Below, piece after piece: positions 1 to 8,864 of a stretch of DNA of 64,000 nt. The notes under the pieces were generated by a model. The model had not been told where the DNA came from and did no database searches. It saw only the letters and a program-made list of their open reading frames with translations. The stretch lies in the NCBI GenBank assembly GCA_003224055.1, contig QHYE01000059.1:1-64000 (forward strand), given 5' to 3'. The DNA comes from Acidobacteriota bacterium (GTDB lineage Bacteria > Acidobacteriota > Terriglobia > Acidiferrales > UBA7541). The number at the start of each line of letters is the position of its first letter. Within the stretch, counting starts at the first letter, position 1. A program made the translations under genes and the position numbers.

Positions 1-319
1 TCCAGCGTCCAAAATCCGCGAAAGTCGTGAGGGCGCCAATTTCTTGCATCTCTTCCAGCGATGCGCCGGCGCAGTACCCAGCGCCGATCAACGCGCCCAC
101 ACTCGTGCCGGCCACGCAATCGATGGGAATGTCCGCTTCGCGCAAGACGCGGAGCACGCCGATGTGCGCGATCCCGCGCGCGAATCCGCCGGCGAGCGCC
201 AGTCCGACGCGGGGACGCCGGTCAGGTTCAATCTCCTCGCCGAAAGCAAAAGAGTGAAGCTTATCTTTTGCAGTACGCAGCCATCCGAGCGGGCCGGTGG
301 CTTTCTCGTTTTCCGCCAT
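1..319 (-). CDS. Patatin-like phospholipase, N-terminal part (runs off the window)
   Basis: The first 106 residues of a patatin/RssA-type serine lipase are visible on the minus strand, starting at ATG 319 and open to the window edge. An oxyanion-hole motif ([16 protein letters not shown], about residues 41-56) is followed by the nucleophile elbow GTSVG at about residues 71-75, the GxSxG of patatins. The catalytic Asp lies outside the window. There is no N-terminal signal peptide, so a cytoplasmic enzyme of the RssA/YlbK kind acting on acyl lipids is likely. It is divergent from the fadN-like gene, with about 100 bp between them. Confidence 0.85.
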   Translation of the reverse strand, partial: MAENEKATGPLGWLRTAKDKLHSFAFGEEIEPDRRPRVGLALAGGFARGIAHIGVLRVLREADIPIDCVAGTSVGALIGAGYCAGASLEEMQEIGALTTFADFGRW

Positions 320-422
320 CTCTCCATTGTAGCGCCAGGGCAGGAGTTCGAACGCGTGTTTGACCGCAGCATGCCGGTTTTGTAACCTGTCCATCCGTTC
401 GAATCGCGTAAGAAGGCGTGCC

Positions 423-2846
423 ATGAAACGTCGCATCGAAAAAGCAGTGGTGCTGGGCGCAGGGACGATGGGCTCGCGGATCGCGGCGCACTTCGCAAAC
501 GCCGGCCTGCCGTGCATTTTGCTGGACATCGTGCCGCCGAATCTGCCGGCCGGGGCTCCGGCCGCGGAGCGCAACAAAATCGTGCGCGCGGGACTGGAGG
601 CGGCGAAAAAATCGAAGCCGGCGGCATTTTTTACGGCGTCGCTTGCAGAAAAAATCGCGATTGGAAATTTTGAAGATGATCTCGCGCGGTGCGCGGAAGC
701 GGACTGGATCATCGAAGTGGTCGCGGAAAATCTGGAAATCAAACGGAACTTGCTGGCGCGCGTGGCGCAGTTTCGAAAGCTCGGCGCGATCGTGACGACG
801 AATACTTCGGGATTGCCGGTGCATTTCATTGCCGAGGGCATGAGCGAGGAGTTCCAGCAGCACTGGGCAGGCACGCATTTCTTCAACCCGCCGCGGTATC
901 TCAAATTGGTCGAGGTCATTCCGGGGCCGAAGACTTCGAACGACGTCGTCGAGACGCTCAGCGATTTTTGCGACAAGAGACTTGGCAAAGGCGTGGTGAT
1001 CGCGAAAGACACGCCAAATTTCATCGCCAACCGCATCGGAACGTTTTCGATGCTCAACGCGCTGCGCTTGATGGGGACGCTGGGAATGACGGTGGAAGAA
1101 GTGGATGCATGCACCGGGCCGGCGGTGGGATGGCCAAAATCGGCGACGTTTCGAACGGCGGACATCGTCGGCCTGGACGTGCTGGTGCACGTAGTGAAAA
1201 ACATCTATGAAACGGCGCCGAATGACGAATCGCGCGAAATGTACAAAGTGCCAGCGCTCGTGGAAGAGATGGTCAAGCGAGGATGGCTGGGCGACAAGAC
1301 GGGCCAGGGTTTCTACAAGAAAATGAAGGGCGAGGGCGAAAAGGAAATTCTTACGCTGGACGTCAACACCATGGAGTACCGCCCGCGCCAGAAAGCGAGA
1401 TTCGCGTCGCTCGAGATGGGCAAAGCCATCGAGGACACGCGCGAGCGGCTGCGCGCGCTGATCGGGCCGGTGCTGGAAGGGCAGAAGGGCGACAAAGCGC
1501 AGCAGTTTCTGTGGGGCGGGCTTTCCGAGATGTGTTTGTACGCGGCACGGCGCGTGCCGGAAATCTCCGACCATATCGAGGACGTGGATCGCGCGATGCG
1601 TTGGGGGTTTGGCTGGGAACTGGGGCCGTTCGAAATCATGGATGCGATCGGCGTGAAAGCCTTCGCGGCGCAAGTACAGAAAGAAGGGCGCACGCTGCCA
1701 CACGTGATTGAAAGAGGCCTGGCGAGCGGTCGCAAAGGCTTTTACGAATCGGAAAAGGGCACGACGACGGTCTTCGATCTCGGCAGCGGCGGGGCCAAGA
1801 AAGTGGAAGAGCCGAAAGGCGTCATCATTCTGAAGTCGCTGAAGGAGGCCGGGCGCGAAGTGGAGCGCAATCCCGGCGCGAGCTTGATCGATCTCGGCGA
1901 TGGCGTGGCCTGCGTGGAATTTCACGCGAAGATGAATGCCATCGGCGCCGACCTGATCGCCATGATTCACAAAGGACTGAAGCGCCTGGAGACGGATTTC
2001 GACGCCATGGTGATCGCCAATCAAGCGGTGAATTTTTCCGTTGGCGCAAACTTGATGCTCGTCCTGGTTGGGGCTCAGGAGCAGGAATGGGACGAACTGC
2101 ACATGGCGGTGAAGCAGTTCCAGAACATCAACCTGGCCATCAAATACGCGCCGAAGCCCGTGGTGGTGGCGCCGCAGGGAATGGCGCTGGGCGGCGGCTG
2201 CGAAGTAAGCCTGCACGGAGCCAAAATTCAGGCTGCCGCGGAAGCGTACCTCGGCTTGGTCGAAGCGGGCGTCGGCTTAATTCCAGGCGGCGGGGGGTCG
2301 AAGGAGATGCTCATCCGCGCCAATGAACACGCGGCGGGCGGCGAAGATTTGGATCTGTTTCACGCGCTGAAGCCGGTGTTCGAAACCATTGCCATGGCGA
2401 AAGTGGGGACGAGCGCGGAGGAATGTCGCGAGCTGGGCTATCTGCGCCGCGAAGATGGCGTCTCCATGAACCGCGACCGGCTGGTGGCGGACGCAAAAGA
2501 AGCGGCACAGGCGCTGGTGCGCGGCGGATACAAACCGCTGGCCGCGAGCTGGCAGGAAGGGGCGCAGACCACGCAGATCAAAGTTCTGGGCGAGCAGTTC
2601 CTCGCGGCAGCAAAACTGGCGATTCATATGATGCTTCGCGGCGGATACGCTTCGGAGTATGACGCCCACATCGGGCGCAAGCTCGCGAACATCCTTGCGG
2701 GCGGACCGTTGACCGCGCCGCAGATGGTCAGCGAACAATATGTTCTCGACCTCGAACGCGAAGCGTTCGTCTCCCTCTGCGGCGAGAAGAAAACCCAGGA
2801 GCGCATCGCGCACACGCTGAAAACCGGCAAGCCGCTGCGCAACTAG
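423..2846 (+). CDS. fadN: 3-hydroxyacyl-CoA dehydrogenase / enoyl-CoA hydratase (FadN-type)
   Basis: A 807-residue bifunctional beta-oxidation protein with the dehydrogenase first and the crotonase domain last, the order of Bacillus FadN rather than of proteobacterial FadB/FadJ. The NAD-binding loop [13 protein letters not shown] is at residues 12-24. The catalytic HFFNPP and the following LVEVIPG segment are near residue 155. The C-terminal crotonase part shows the oxyanion segment [17 protein letters not shown] and [11 protein letters not shown]. It hydrates trans-2-enoyl-CoA and oxidises 3-hydroxyacyl-CoA in the cytoplasm. ATG 423 ([14 protein letters not shown]) was chosen over the in-frame start at 360 because the NAD fold begins directly after it. 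In FadN systems the partner thiolase (FadA) and acyl-CoA dehydrogenase usually follow; here they do not. Confidence 0.93.
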   Translation: MKRRIEKAVVLGAGTMGSRIAAHFANAGLPCILLDIVPPNLPAGAPAAERNKIVRAGLEAAKKSKPAAFFTASLAEKIAIGNFEDDLARCAEADWIIEVVAENLEIKRNLLARVAQFRKLGAIVTTNTSGLPVHFIAEGMSEEFQQHWAGTHFFNPPRYLKLVEVIPGPKTSNDVVETLSDFCDKRLGKGVVIAKDTPNFIANRIGTFSMLNALRLMGTLGMTVEEVDACTGPAVGWPKSATFRTADIVGLDVLVHVVKNIYETAPNDESREMYKVPALVEEMVKRGWLGDKTGQGFYKKMKGEGEKEILTLDVNTMEYRPRQKARFASLEMGKAIEDTRERLRALIGPVLEGQKGDKAQQFLWGGLSEMCLYAARRVPEISDHIEDVDRAMRWGFGWELGPFEIMDAIGVKAFAAQVQKEGRTLPHVIERGLASGRKGFYESEKGTTTVFDLGSGGAKKVEEPKGVIILKSLKEAGREVERNPGASLIDLGDGVACVEFHAKMNAIGADLIAMIHKGLKRLETDFDAMVIANQAVNFSVGANLMLVLVGAQEQEWDELHMAVKQFQNINLAIKYAPKPVVVAPQGMALGGGCEVSLHGAKIQAAAEAYLGLVEAGVGLIPGGGGSKEMLIRANEHAAGGEDLDLFHALKPVFETIAMAKVGTSAEECRELGYLRREDGVSMNRDRLVADAKEAAQALVRGGYKPLAASWQEGAQTTQIKVLGEQFLAAAKLAIHMMLRGGYASEYDAHIGRKLANILAGGPLTAPQMVSEQYVLDLEREAFVSLCGEKKTQERIAHTLKTGKPLRN

Positions 2847-2991
2847 TCTGAACTGTTTGCCGGGCGAATTCAGTTTTTCCTTTCATCGACGAGTCTCGAG
2901 GGTCCGCAGCACGATTCCTTCATAGCGCATTAAAACGTATTGCTTTAGCGAATCCATTCGATATATTCTGTGCAACCCTGAGAGGTGCGCT

Positions 2992-3399
2992 TTGCAGAGG
3001 CTACTAGCGCCGCGGGAAGCGGCGAACATTCTGGGCATCAGCTATCCGACATTGAAGCAGTGGATCTACCACGGAAAGCTCAAGTCCGTGAAGACGCCGG
3101 GCGGGCACCATCGCGTTCCGGAGAGCGAGATCGACCGCATGATCCCGAAAAAACTGGAACGCGGAGGCATCGAAACACGGCGCGGGAATTTCCGCAGGAT
3201 CAGCGGGCGCAATCAGCTGATCGGACGCGTATTGGAAGTGAAGTACAGCGGCCTGCTGGCGCAGATTCGGATGGCGATCGGCGAGCAGCATATCACGGCA
3301 ATTATTACCGCCGATGCGGCCAAAGAGATGCGGCTGAAAGTCGGAGAGCGAGCAGCGGCTCTCGTGAAATCGACCGAGGTGATGATTTTGCGGGTTTGA
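2992..3399 (+). CDS. Molybdate-type one-component regulator: MerR-like HTH plus TOBE/Mop domain
   Basis: A 135-residue protein. Residues 1-50 form a MerR/excisionase-type helix-turn-helix (LAPREAANILGISYPTLKQW followed by KTPGGHHRVPESEID). Residues about 66-135 form a TOBE/Mop oxyanion-binding domain (NQLIGRVLEVKYSGLLAQIRM through AALVKSTEVMILRV). This pairing is a known short substitute for ModE. It lies immediately upstream of a porin and modABC, so it probably senses molybdate or tungstate and controls that set. The start is TTG 2992, preceded by GAGAGG; no ATG lies in a usable place. The effector assignment rests on the domain and the neighbours. Confidence 0.85.
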   Translation: MQRLLAPREAANILGISYPTLKQWIYHGKLKSVKTPGGHHRVPESEIDRMIPKKLERGGIETRRGNFRRISGRNQLIGRVLEVKYSGLLAQIRMAIGEQHITAIITADAAKEMRLKVGERAAALVKSTEVMILRV

Positions 3400-3451
3400 A
3401 CAGCGAGAAGGTCTTGTAGGGGAACACAATTCATCGAAGTACGGGGGAGAC

Positions 3452-5128
3452 GTGAGACTCAAGGCGTTGGGTGCGTTGTTGTTGTCGTTGGTCATCTGCG
3501 CGGGCGTGAAGGGCCAGACGCAAAAGCCCGGAACAAAGAAGAAAACTTCCGGCGAAACAGCGGAGCAATGGAAGGCCCTGCAGGACGCCGTGGCCGCGCA
3601 GCAGAAGCAGATCGACGAACTGAAAGCCATCGTCGAAAAGCTGGCAGCCGTGAACGAACGCGCGGCAACGGCCGCACAACAAGCGAGCGAGGCCGCACAA
3701 CGCGCACAGAGCGGGGCGGACCAGGCGTCGCAGATCGCTCAGACGGCGCAAACCGCGGCAGCGACGAGCGAGAAAGACGCGCAGCACGCGGAATTCAGCG
3801 CCGCGGAGGCGAAGACCGCCATTGCCAAGGACGGCGAGAAAACGTCAGCGAACGTGCAGACCATGATGAAGTCGTTCAGCGAACGGATCAAGAACGTCGG
3901 ACCATTCTCGTTCAGCGGAGATATCCGGTTGCGCGAGGAGCCTTTTTTGGGCGGGCCTGCGGATCAGTCGCAGGTTCGAAACCGAATGCGGTTCCGTTTG
4001 CGATTCAACGCGAATGCAAAGCTGAACGACGAATTTTCCGGGGGATTCACGCTGGCATCGGGCGACATCAACAATCCCGTTTCCGTGATGCAGACGACGA
4101 ATCAGATGAGCACGCGTAAGCCGTTTGAACTGGACCGCGCGTTTCTCGAATACCGGCCGCACTACTTCAAGCCGCTGATGCTGACGGGCGGAAAGATTTC
4201 GCAACCCTGGGTAAGCACCGAACTGGTGTGGGACAAGGACTTGAATCCCGAAGGGCTGGCGCAAACGCTAAACTTCAATCTAGAAGGCACGACGGTACTG
4301 AAACGGGTTGCGCTAGTTGGTTTCGAGCTTCCGTTCGCGGAAACGGCGGGCGTCTCGCTCAACAACAAGAGTATCGTGCAGACCGCGGTGTACGGCGGAC
4401 AACTGCAGACCGAATGGCGGCTAGCGGAGTGGCTGAAGTTCAGCGCATCGACCGCGTTCTACAACTGGCACCTTGCTGATCCCGTGGCTTTTGCAGTGGC
4501 AACGGCAACGGCGGCAGGCCCTGACCTTGGATTGCTGCGGCTGAACAGTAATGGGAACCAGAACTCCGTCGTGACCACGACGGGAACCTTTATTGCGACC
4601 GGTCAAAAGGTCATCACGAACGCGCAGTTCTCGTCGAAGTTCGGATTGCTGGACACGATTGGCCGGTTTGACATCACGACGCCCGCCGAAAAGTGGCCTA
4701 TTACGATCCTTGGCGACTTTGTGCAAAACACAAAGGCTTGCGCGAATGTTGGCAACATTCTCCCCGCTCCGGCAAATACGGCGCTGGAAACGTTTGCGCA
4801 GTCCAGGAATGCCGTATGCGATCCGCACCAGCGGCGCGGCTATTGGCTGGAGGCGCGAGCCGGCAAGTCGCAGAAGAAGGGCGACCTGAATTTTGCCTAC
4901 GCGCGCATTTTTGTGGAGCGCGCGGCGGTGCTTGGAGCATTCAACTACAGCGAAATCCGGCAAGCGACGAACGTCAGCCAACACAAGGTGGAGGCTTTCT
5001 ACCAGCTGGAAAATACCATTCAACTGGGCTTCACGGGGTTTTTCGGGCGGCCTTTGGTAACGGCGACCAGCCCGACGCTTGAAAATATTTTGAAGCGATT
5101 GCAGTTTGACGTTACGTACAAGTTCTAG
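3452..5128 (+). CDS. Outer-membrane porin with N-terminal coiled coil
   Basis: A 558-residue exported protein. A signal peptide occupies residues 1-21, a Lys-rich linker follows, then an Ala/Gln-rich coiled coil at about 40-135 (many AAQQA-type heptads). From about residue 150 the sequence is beta-rich (SFSGDIRLREEPF, MRFRLRFNANAKL and similar) and it ends in a terminal Phe (FDVTYKF), the usual BAM recognition end. This matches the 'putative porin' families of two-membrane bacteria; the coiled coil may trimerise it or contact peptidoglycan. GTG 3452 has GGGGGA just upstream. It ends 9 bp before modA, so it is probably co-transcribed and may carry molybdate or other oxyanions across the outer membrane (inference). 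Confidence 0.8.
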   Translation: MRLKALGALLLSLVICAGVKGQTQKPGTKKKTSGETAEQWKALQDAVAAQQKQIDELKAIVEKLAAVNERAATAAQQASEAAQRAQSGADQASQIAQTAQTAAATSEKDAQHAEFSAAEAKTAIAKDGEKTSANVQTMMKSFSERIKNVGPFSFSGDIRLREEPFLGGPADQSQVRNRMRFRLRFNANAKLNDEFSGGFTLASGDINNPVSVMQTTNQMSTRKPFELDRAFLEYRPHYFKPLMLTGGKISQPWVSTELVWDKDLNPEGLAQTLNFNLEGTTVLKRVALVGFELPFAETAGVSLNNKSIVQTAVYGGQLQTEWRLAEWLKFSASTAFYNWHLADPVAFAVATATAAGPDLGLLRLNSNGNQNSVVTTTGTFIATGQKVITNAQFSSKFGLLDTIGRFDITTPAEKWPITILGDFVQNTKACANVGNILPAPANTALETFAQSRNAVCDPHQRRGYWLEARAGKSQKKGDLNFAYARIFVERAAVLGAFNYSEIRQATNVSQHKVEAFYQLENTIQLGFTGFFGRPLVTATSPTLENILKRLQFDVTYKF

Positions 5129-5137
5129 GAGCCTGAT

Positions 5138-5935
5138 ATGAGAGCCGCGTTGAAGTTTGTATTGGTGTGCCTCGCGATTTTGCTGTGCAGCGAGAGAGCG
5201 CGCGGCCAAGAAATCGCGGTTGCCGCAGCGGCGGACTTGAAGTTCACGATGGGAGAGCTGGCGGCGGACTTTGAAAAGCAAACGGGAAACAAAGTGAATG
5301 TGACGTACGGATCGAGCGGGAATTTTTTCTCGCAGATACAAAATGGAGCGCCTTTCGACCTGTTTTTTTCGGCGGATGAGGAGTACGCGAAGAAACTGGA
5401 AGCGGGCGGACTAGCGGAGCCGGGAACGCTGTACAACTATGCGGTGGGGCGAATCGTGATTTGGATGCCGCAGGGCGTAAAGGTCGATTTGAATGCACAA
5501 GGCATGAACGCTTTGCTGGATGCCGCGGTTCAGAAAATCGCGATTGCGAATCCGGCGCACGCGCCGTATGGAAGGGCGGCGGTGGCGGCGATGAGGAAAT
5601 CCGGGATTTACGAAAAGGTGGAACCAAAACTGGTGTACGGCGAGAACATTTCGCAAGCTACGCAGTTCGTGCAGTCGGGGAATGCGCAGGCAGGAATCAT
5701 CGCGTTGTCGCTGGCGATTTCCCCGGCGATGAAGGATTCGGGAAAGATGTGGCTGATTCCCACGGAGCTGCACCCGCCGATTGAGCAGGCTGCGGTGGTA
5801 GTGAAGAGTTCGCAGAAGAAAGAAGCGGCGAAGGCCTTTCTCGAATACGTAAAAAGCGCCGCGGGGAAAGCGGTGATGGAGAAGTATGGTTTCACCACGC
5901 CGCCTGCCGGTGAAGCGAAGGGGAAGGCTGCCTGA
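5138..5935 (+). CDS. modA: Molybdate ABC transporter, periplasmic binding protein
   Basis: 265 residues with a cleavable signal peptide (cut near ARGQ-E, residue 24). The mature start EIAVAAAADLKFTMGELAADF is the hallmark ModA N-terminus, and YGSSGNFFSQIQNGAPFDLFFSAD gives the conserved oxyanion-binding Ser and the DLFFSAD signature. Near the C-terminus AAVVVKSSQKKEAAKAFLEYVKS is also typical. It captures molybdate or tungstate in the periplasm and delivers it to ModB/ModC, which follow directly. Its stop overlaps the modB start. Confidence 0.95.
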   Translation: MRAALKFVLVCLAILLCSERARGQEIAVAAAADLKFTMGELAADFEKQTGNKVNVTYGSSGNFFSQIQNGAPFDLFFSADEEYAKKLEAGGLAEPGTLYNYAVGRIVIWMPQGVKVDLNAQGMNALLDAAVQKIAIANPAHAPYGRAAVAAMRKSGIYEKVEPKLVYGENISQATQFVQSGNAQAGIIALSLAISPAMKDSGKMWLIPTELHPPIEQAAVVVKSSQKKEAAKAFLEYVKSAAGKAVMEKYGFTTPPAGEAKGKAA

Positions 5936-6606
5936 TGGCGGGGCCGTTGCTGCTTTCGCTGAAGCTTGCATCGGTGGTTGCGATGCTGTTGCTCGTGCTG
6001 GGAGTCCCGGCGGCCTATTGGCTGGCATTTTCGAGATGGCGAGGAAAATTTCTGGTGGAGTCGGTCGTGGCGCTGCCGCTGGTTTTGCCGCCGACGGTGC
6101 TCGGATTTTATGTGCTGGTGGCGATGGGGCCGCGTGGTCCACTGGGAAAATTGTGGAGCGCTTTTTTTGGGCATGGATTGGCGTTTACGTTTGCCGGGCT
6201 GGTGCTGGCGTCGGTACTCTACAGCTTGCCGTTTGCCGTGCAACCATTGACCGCGGCGTTTGAAAGTGTGGATCGAAAGCTGCTGGACGCGTCGGCAGTC
6301 TTAGGAGCGGGAAAGTTGCGGACTTTCTGGCGAGTGATCTTGCCGCTGTCGATCCCCGGAGTGGTTACGGCGGTTGTGCTGAGCTTCGCACACACCATGG
6401 GAGAATTCGGCGTGGTGCTGATGGTGGGCGGAAACCTGGCCGGCGTGACGCGAACGGCGTCCATCGCGGTGTATGACGATGTTCAGGCGCTCGACTACGC
6501 GGCGGCGAATCAGACGGCGCTGGTGCTGCTGCTGATTTCGTTCGCCGTTCTGTGCGCCGTGTATGGAATGAACCGGCGGGTGTGGAAGCTGTGGCCAGTG
6601 AGTTGA
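5935..6606 (+). CDS. modB: Molybdate ABC transporter, permease
   Basis: 223 residues, five to six hydrophobic segments. The family EAA-type coupling loop is visible as DRKLLDASAVLGAGKLRTFWRVILPLSIPG (about residues 102-131), and the preceding VALPLVLPPTVLGFYVL is characteristic of ModB/CysT permeases. The start ATG overlaps the modA stop by one base (TGATG junction), a translational coupling. It forms the inner-membrane channel for molybdate with ModC as ATPase. Confidence 0.95.
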   Translation: MAGPLLLSLKLASVVAMLLLVLGVPAAYWLAFSRWRGKFLVESVVALPLVLPPTVLGFYVLVAMGPRGPLGKLWSAFFGHGLAFTFAGLVLASVLYSLPFAVQPLTAAFESVDRKLLDASAVLGAGKLRTFWRVILPLSIPGVVTAVVLSFAHTMGEFGVVLMVGGNLAGVTRTASIAVYDDVQALDYAAANQTALVLLLISFAVLCAVYGMNRRVWKLWPVS

Positions 6607-7706
6607 AGCCGGATGCATTGATCGCAAAAATCCGCGCGTCGCGCCGGAACAAGAACTCCCCTCCGTTTGTTCTGGATCTTTCCGTGGAGGTTCCTCCCGG
6701 GATCACCATTCTGTTTGGGCCATCGGGCGCGGGAAAATCTACTCTGCTGGATTGCATCGTGGGCCTGGTGCGTCCGGAGGAAGGAAAAATTGCGCTGGGC
6801 GAGAGGATCTTGTTCGATGCGGAGACGCGCGTCGAGCTGCCACCGCAACAGCGCAAGATAGGCTATTTGTTTCAGTCGGCGGCGTTGTTTCCGCACATGA
6901 GCGTGGAAGAAAACGTTGCGTACGGACTGGATAAAGTGCCCGCGAACGCCAGGGAGGAGCAAGTCCGAGAGATTCTGGAGGCGTTTCGTGTAGAAGGCTT
7001 GCGGGCGCGAAGGCCCGGAGAAATCTCTGGAGGTGAAGGGCAGAGAGTGGCGCTGGCACGCTCGTTGGTGACCGGGCCGCGCGCGTTGCTGTTGGACGAA
7101 CCGTTGACAGGGCTGGACGCGGAACTGAAGTCCGCGATTGTGGACGACTTGCGGGCGTGGAACGCGGCGAAGCGGATTCCGATTCTCTACGTGACGCATA
7201 GCCGGGAGGAAGTGGATGCTCTTGGTGAGCGCGTGATTGCGCTGGAGAACGGACGCGTTATGAGTTCCGGCACTCCGATGGATGTGCTGGACGCGCCACG
7301 CCGAAAACGGCTCGCGCAAGCCGCTGGATTTGAGAATTTATTGGCCGGCACGGTGCTTGATTTGCGAGAGGCCGACGGAGTCATGCGCGTGAGGCTGGGA
7401 GAAACCGCGTGCGAAATCGAAGTGCCGCTAGGCTACGCAGCGGTGGGCAACCGCGTTCGGGTGGCAATCCGGGGGGGAGACATTTTGTTGGCGACGGAGC
7501 AGCCGCGCGGATTAAGCGCACGCAACGTAATTGCGGGGCAAGTCACTTCGCTGGAGCGACGTGGCACGATGGTGATCGCACGAGTGGATTGCGGCGTAAC
7601 GTTTTTGGCGCATGTCACGCCGGGGACAGTACGCTCACTGGAACTGACGGTGGGGCGGAAAGTCTGGCTCGTTCTGAAGACGCATTCCTGCCATGTGGTG
7701 GACTAG
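6591..7706 (+). CDS. modC: Molybdate ABC transporter, ATP-binding protein with TOBE domain
   Basis: About 371 residues from GTG 6591. Walker A is GPSGAGKST (about 43-51), the Q-loop region is LFQSAALFPHMS, the signature is ISGGEGQRVALARSL, Walker B is ALLLDEPLTGLD and the switch His lies in VTHSREE. The C-terminal 60-70 residues (NVIAGQVTSLERRG to VWLVLKTHSC) form the TOBE domain that binds molybdate in ModC. The gene overlaps the end of modB. The start is uncertain: GTGs at 6552, 6582 and 6591 are all in frame and none has an ideally spaced Shine-Dalgarno sequence (GGAAG lies only 2 nt before 6591). Confidence 0.93.
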   Translation: MASELKPDALIAKIRASRRNKNSPPFVLDLSVEVPPGITILFGPSGAGKSTLLDCIVGLVRPEEGKIALGERILFDAETRVELPPQQRKIGYLFQSAALFPHMSVEENVAYGLDKVPANAREEQVREILEAFRVEGLRARRPGEISGGEGQRVALARSLVTGPRALLLDEPLTGLDAELKSAIVDDLRAWNAAKRIPILYVTHSREEVDALGERVIALENGRVMSSGTPMDVLDAPRRKRLAQAAGFENLLAGTVLDLREADGVMRVRLGETACEIEVPLGYAAVGNRVRVAIRGGDILLATEQPRGLSARNVIAGQVTSLERRGTMVIARVDCGVTFLAHVTPGTVRSLELTVGRKVWLVLKTHSCHVVD

Positions 7707-7732
7707 CAGAAATTCTCCGAATTCAGATTTCT

Positions 7733-8089
7733 TCAGGATTTTGGCTTCGTCGCGGCGGGAGCGGCCGCTTTGGGGGCGACCGGTCGTGAGAACCGCACCT
7801 GGCCCGCTTCGAGACCGGCGTCTTTCGGCGTTGCATGAATGACGACGAAATCGCCCTCAGCGAGGTCGGCAAGCTTGGCGGGCTTGTCCTGGTTGTTGAT
7901 TCGCTCGAAGTACACGGTCGAAGCCGCCAGTTTTACTTCAACGGACTTGCCTTCTTTCGTTTTCACGACAAGCGAATCGGAGTTCGTTTTTTCGACTGTG
8001 CCGACCACGTGCACTTTGTTACCGTGAGCAAAGACGCTGCCAGCCGCCAGCGCGAGCAGCAGCGCAATGGAGATCGAGCGAATCTTCAT
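7733..8089 (-). CDS. Small exported beta-rich protein (DUF5666-like)
   Basis: 118 residues. A signal peptide (MKIRSISIALLLALAAGSVFA) is followed by a short OB/SH3-like beta domain (KVHVVGTVEKTNSDSLVVKT, then SVEVKLAASTVYF and LAEGDFVVIHATPK) and an Ala/Pro/Lys tail. The pattern resembles DUF5666-type periplasmic proteins, whose function is unknown. GGAGG lies 5 nt before ATG 8089. It is convergent with modC. The next gene upstream on the same strand (cytochrome c, 40 bp away) may be in the same transcript. Confidence 0.7.
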   Translation of the reverse strand: MKIRSISIALLLALAAGSVFAHGNKVHVVGTVEKTNSDSLVVKTKEGKSVEVKLAASTVYFERINNQDKPAKLADLAEGDFVVIHATPKDAGLEAGQVRFSRPVAPKAAAPAATKPKS

Positions 8090-8129
8090 GCAAACCTCCG
8101 GAAGAAACTACAGCCTACATCACGTCCGC

Positions 8130-8759
8130 TCATCGCGGATGCTGATTCTGTGATTCCGGCTTGGCCTTCGGTGTTACCCCGTTCAAGAAATTGTTTTCTT
8201 CCTGTTCCTCGGCGCGCTCGTCTGGCCCTTTGGGATTGTAACGCTCCATTTCAACGCGCTCCGCTGCGGTGAGGTGCGGCAGGTGGCGGATAAAGTGAAC
8301 TAGTTTCCAACTGTCGAGTGCACCGCCGTGTCCGTTATGATCTCCCGCACTCGCGAAAGCCGGCATGCCGGTGAAGCGCACACCATTCTCGATAATCCAG
8401 AAGAGCTCGCCGTCCGTGAGGTTTTGCGTTTCCGGCAGGCGCAGATCGGGCGGGTGCGGATAAAGCCCCTTGCCGTACAGGGTCTGGCCGCTGCCGTCAT
8501 TGTCGTGGCACGTCGCGCAATGATCCGCGAAGTGCAGCCGCGCTGCACGCAAGTCTTCCTCCGAGGCGACGACCGGGTTTTGGGTGGATCTGGCGTCAGA
8601 GGGAATGGCGAGACGGTGAGCATTGCGCGCAATCACCGCTTCCAGCTTGCTGGGAGTGGCTCGGGAACTCAGGCCGTCGTGGAGAAGAGATGCGGCAATA
8701 GCAACTACGACGCCCACGACCGCAACACCGACCATTAGCAGAATAGAACCCCGTTTCAT
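8130..8759 (-). CDS. Membrane-anchored or secreted monohaem cytochrome c
   Basis: 209 residues. A hydrophobic N-terminal segment (residues 5-25) acts as signal or anchor. One haem c site, CATCH, lies near residue 81 in HFADHCATCHDNDGSG. A candidate axial Met is in FTGMPAFASAGD, about residue 133, the usual class I arrangement. The C-terminus is charged and probably disordered (DERAEEQEENN). It should carry electrons on the outer side of the inner membrane; the partner oxidase or dehydrogenase is not in the window. No clear Shine-Dalgarno sequence is seen before ATG 8759. Confidence 0.88.
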   Translation of the reverse strand: MKRGSILLMVGVAVVGVVVAIAASLLHDGLSSRATPSKLEAVIARNAHRLAIPSDARSTQNPVVASEEDLRAARLHFADHCATCHDNDGSGQTLYGKGLYPHPPDLRLPETQNLTDGELFWIIENGVRFTGMPAFASAGDHNGHGGALDSWKLVHFIRHLPHLTAAERVEMERYNPKGPDERAEEQEENNFLNGVTPKAKPESQNQHPR

Positions 8760-8864
8760 CGTCGAGCAAGTATGTTAATGGATGTGAGTCGCACGGGCCA
8801 GCCCCGGGTCTCCCGGTTGTCGCGCGAGCACGCGAGTGGCCTCCTCTGGTACGATACGCAGGAA

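Noticed and set aside
397-410. tRNA-like GTTCGAATC word
   Set aside because: The surrounding sequence cannot fold into acceptor and anticodon stems; similar words at 3974 and 10863 lie in genes. I see no tRNA in the window.
261-2216. A 651-codon open frame on the minus strand
   Set aside because: Antisense to the well-supported fadN gene and of shadow composition (His, Arg, Phe-rich).
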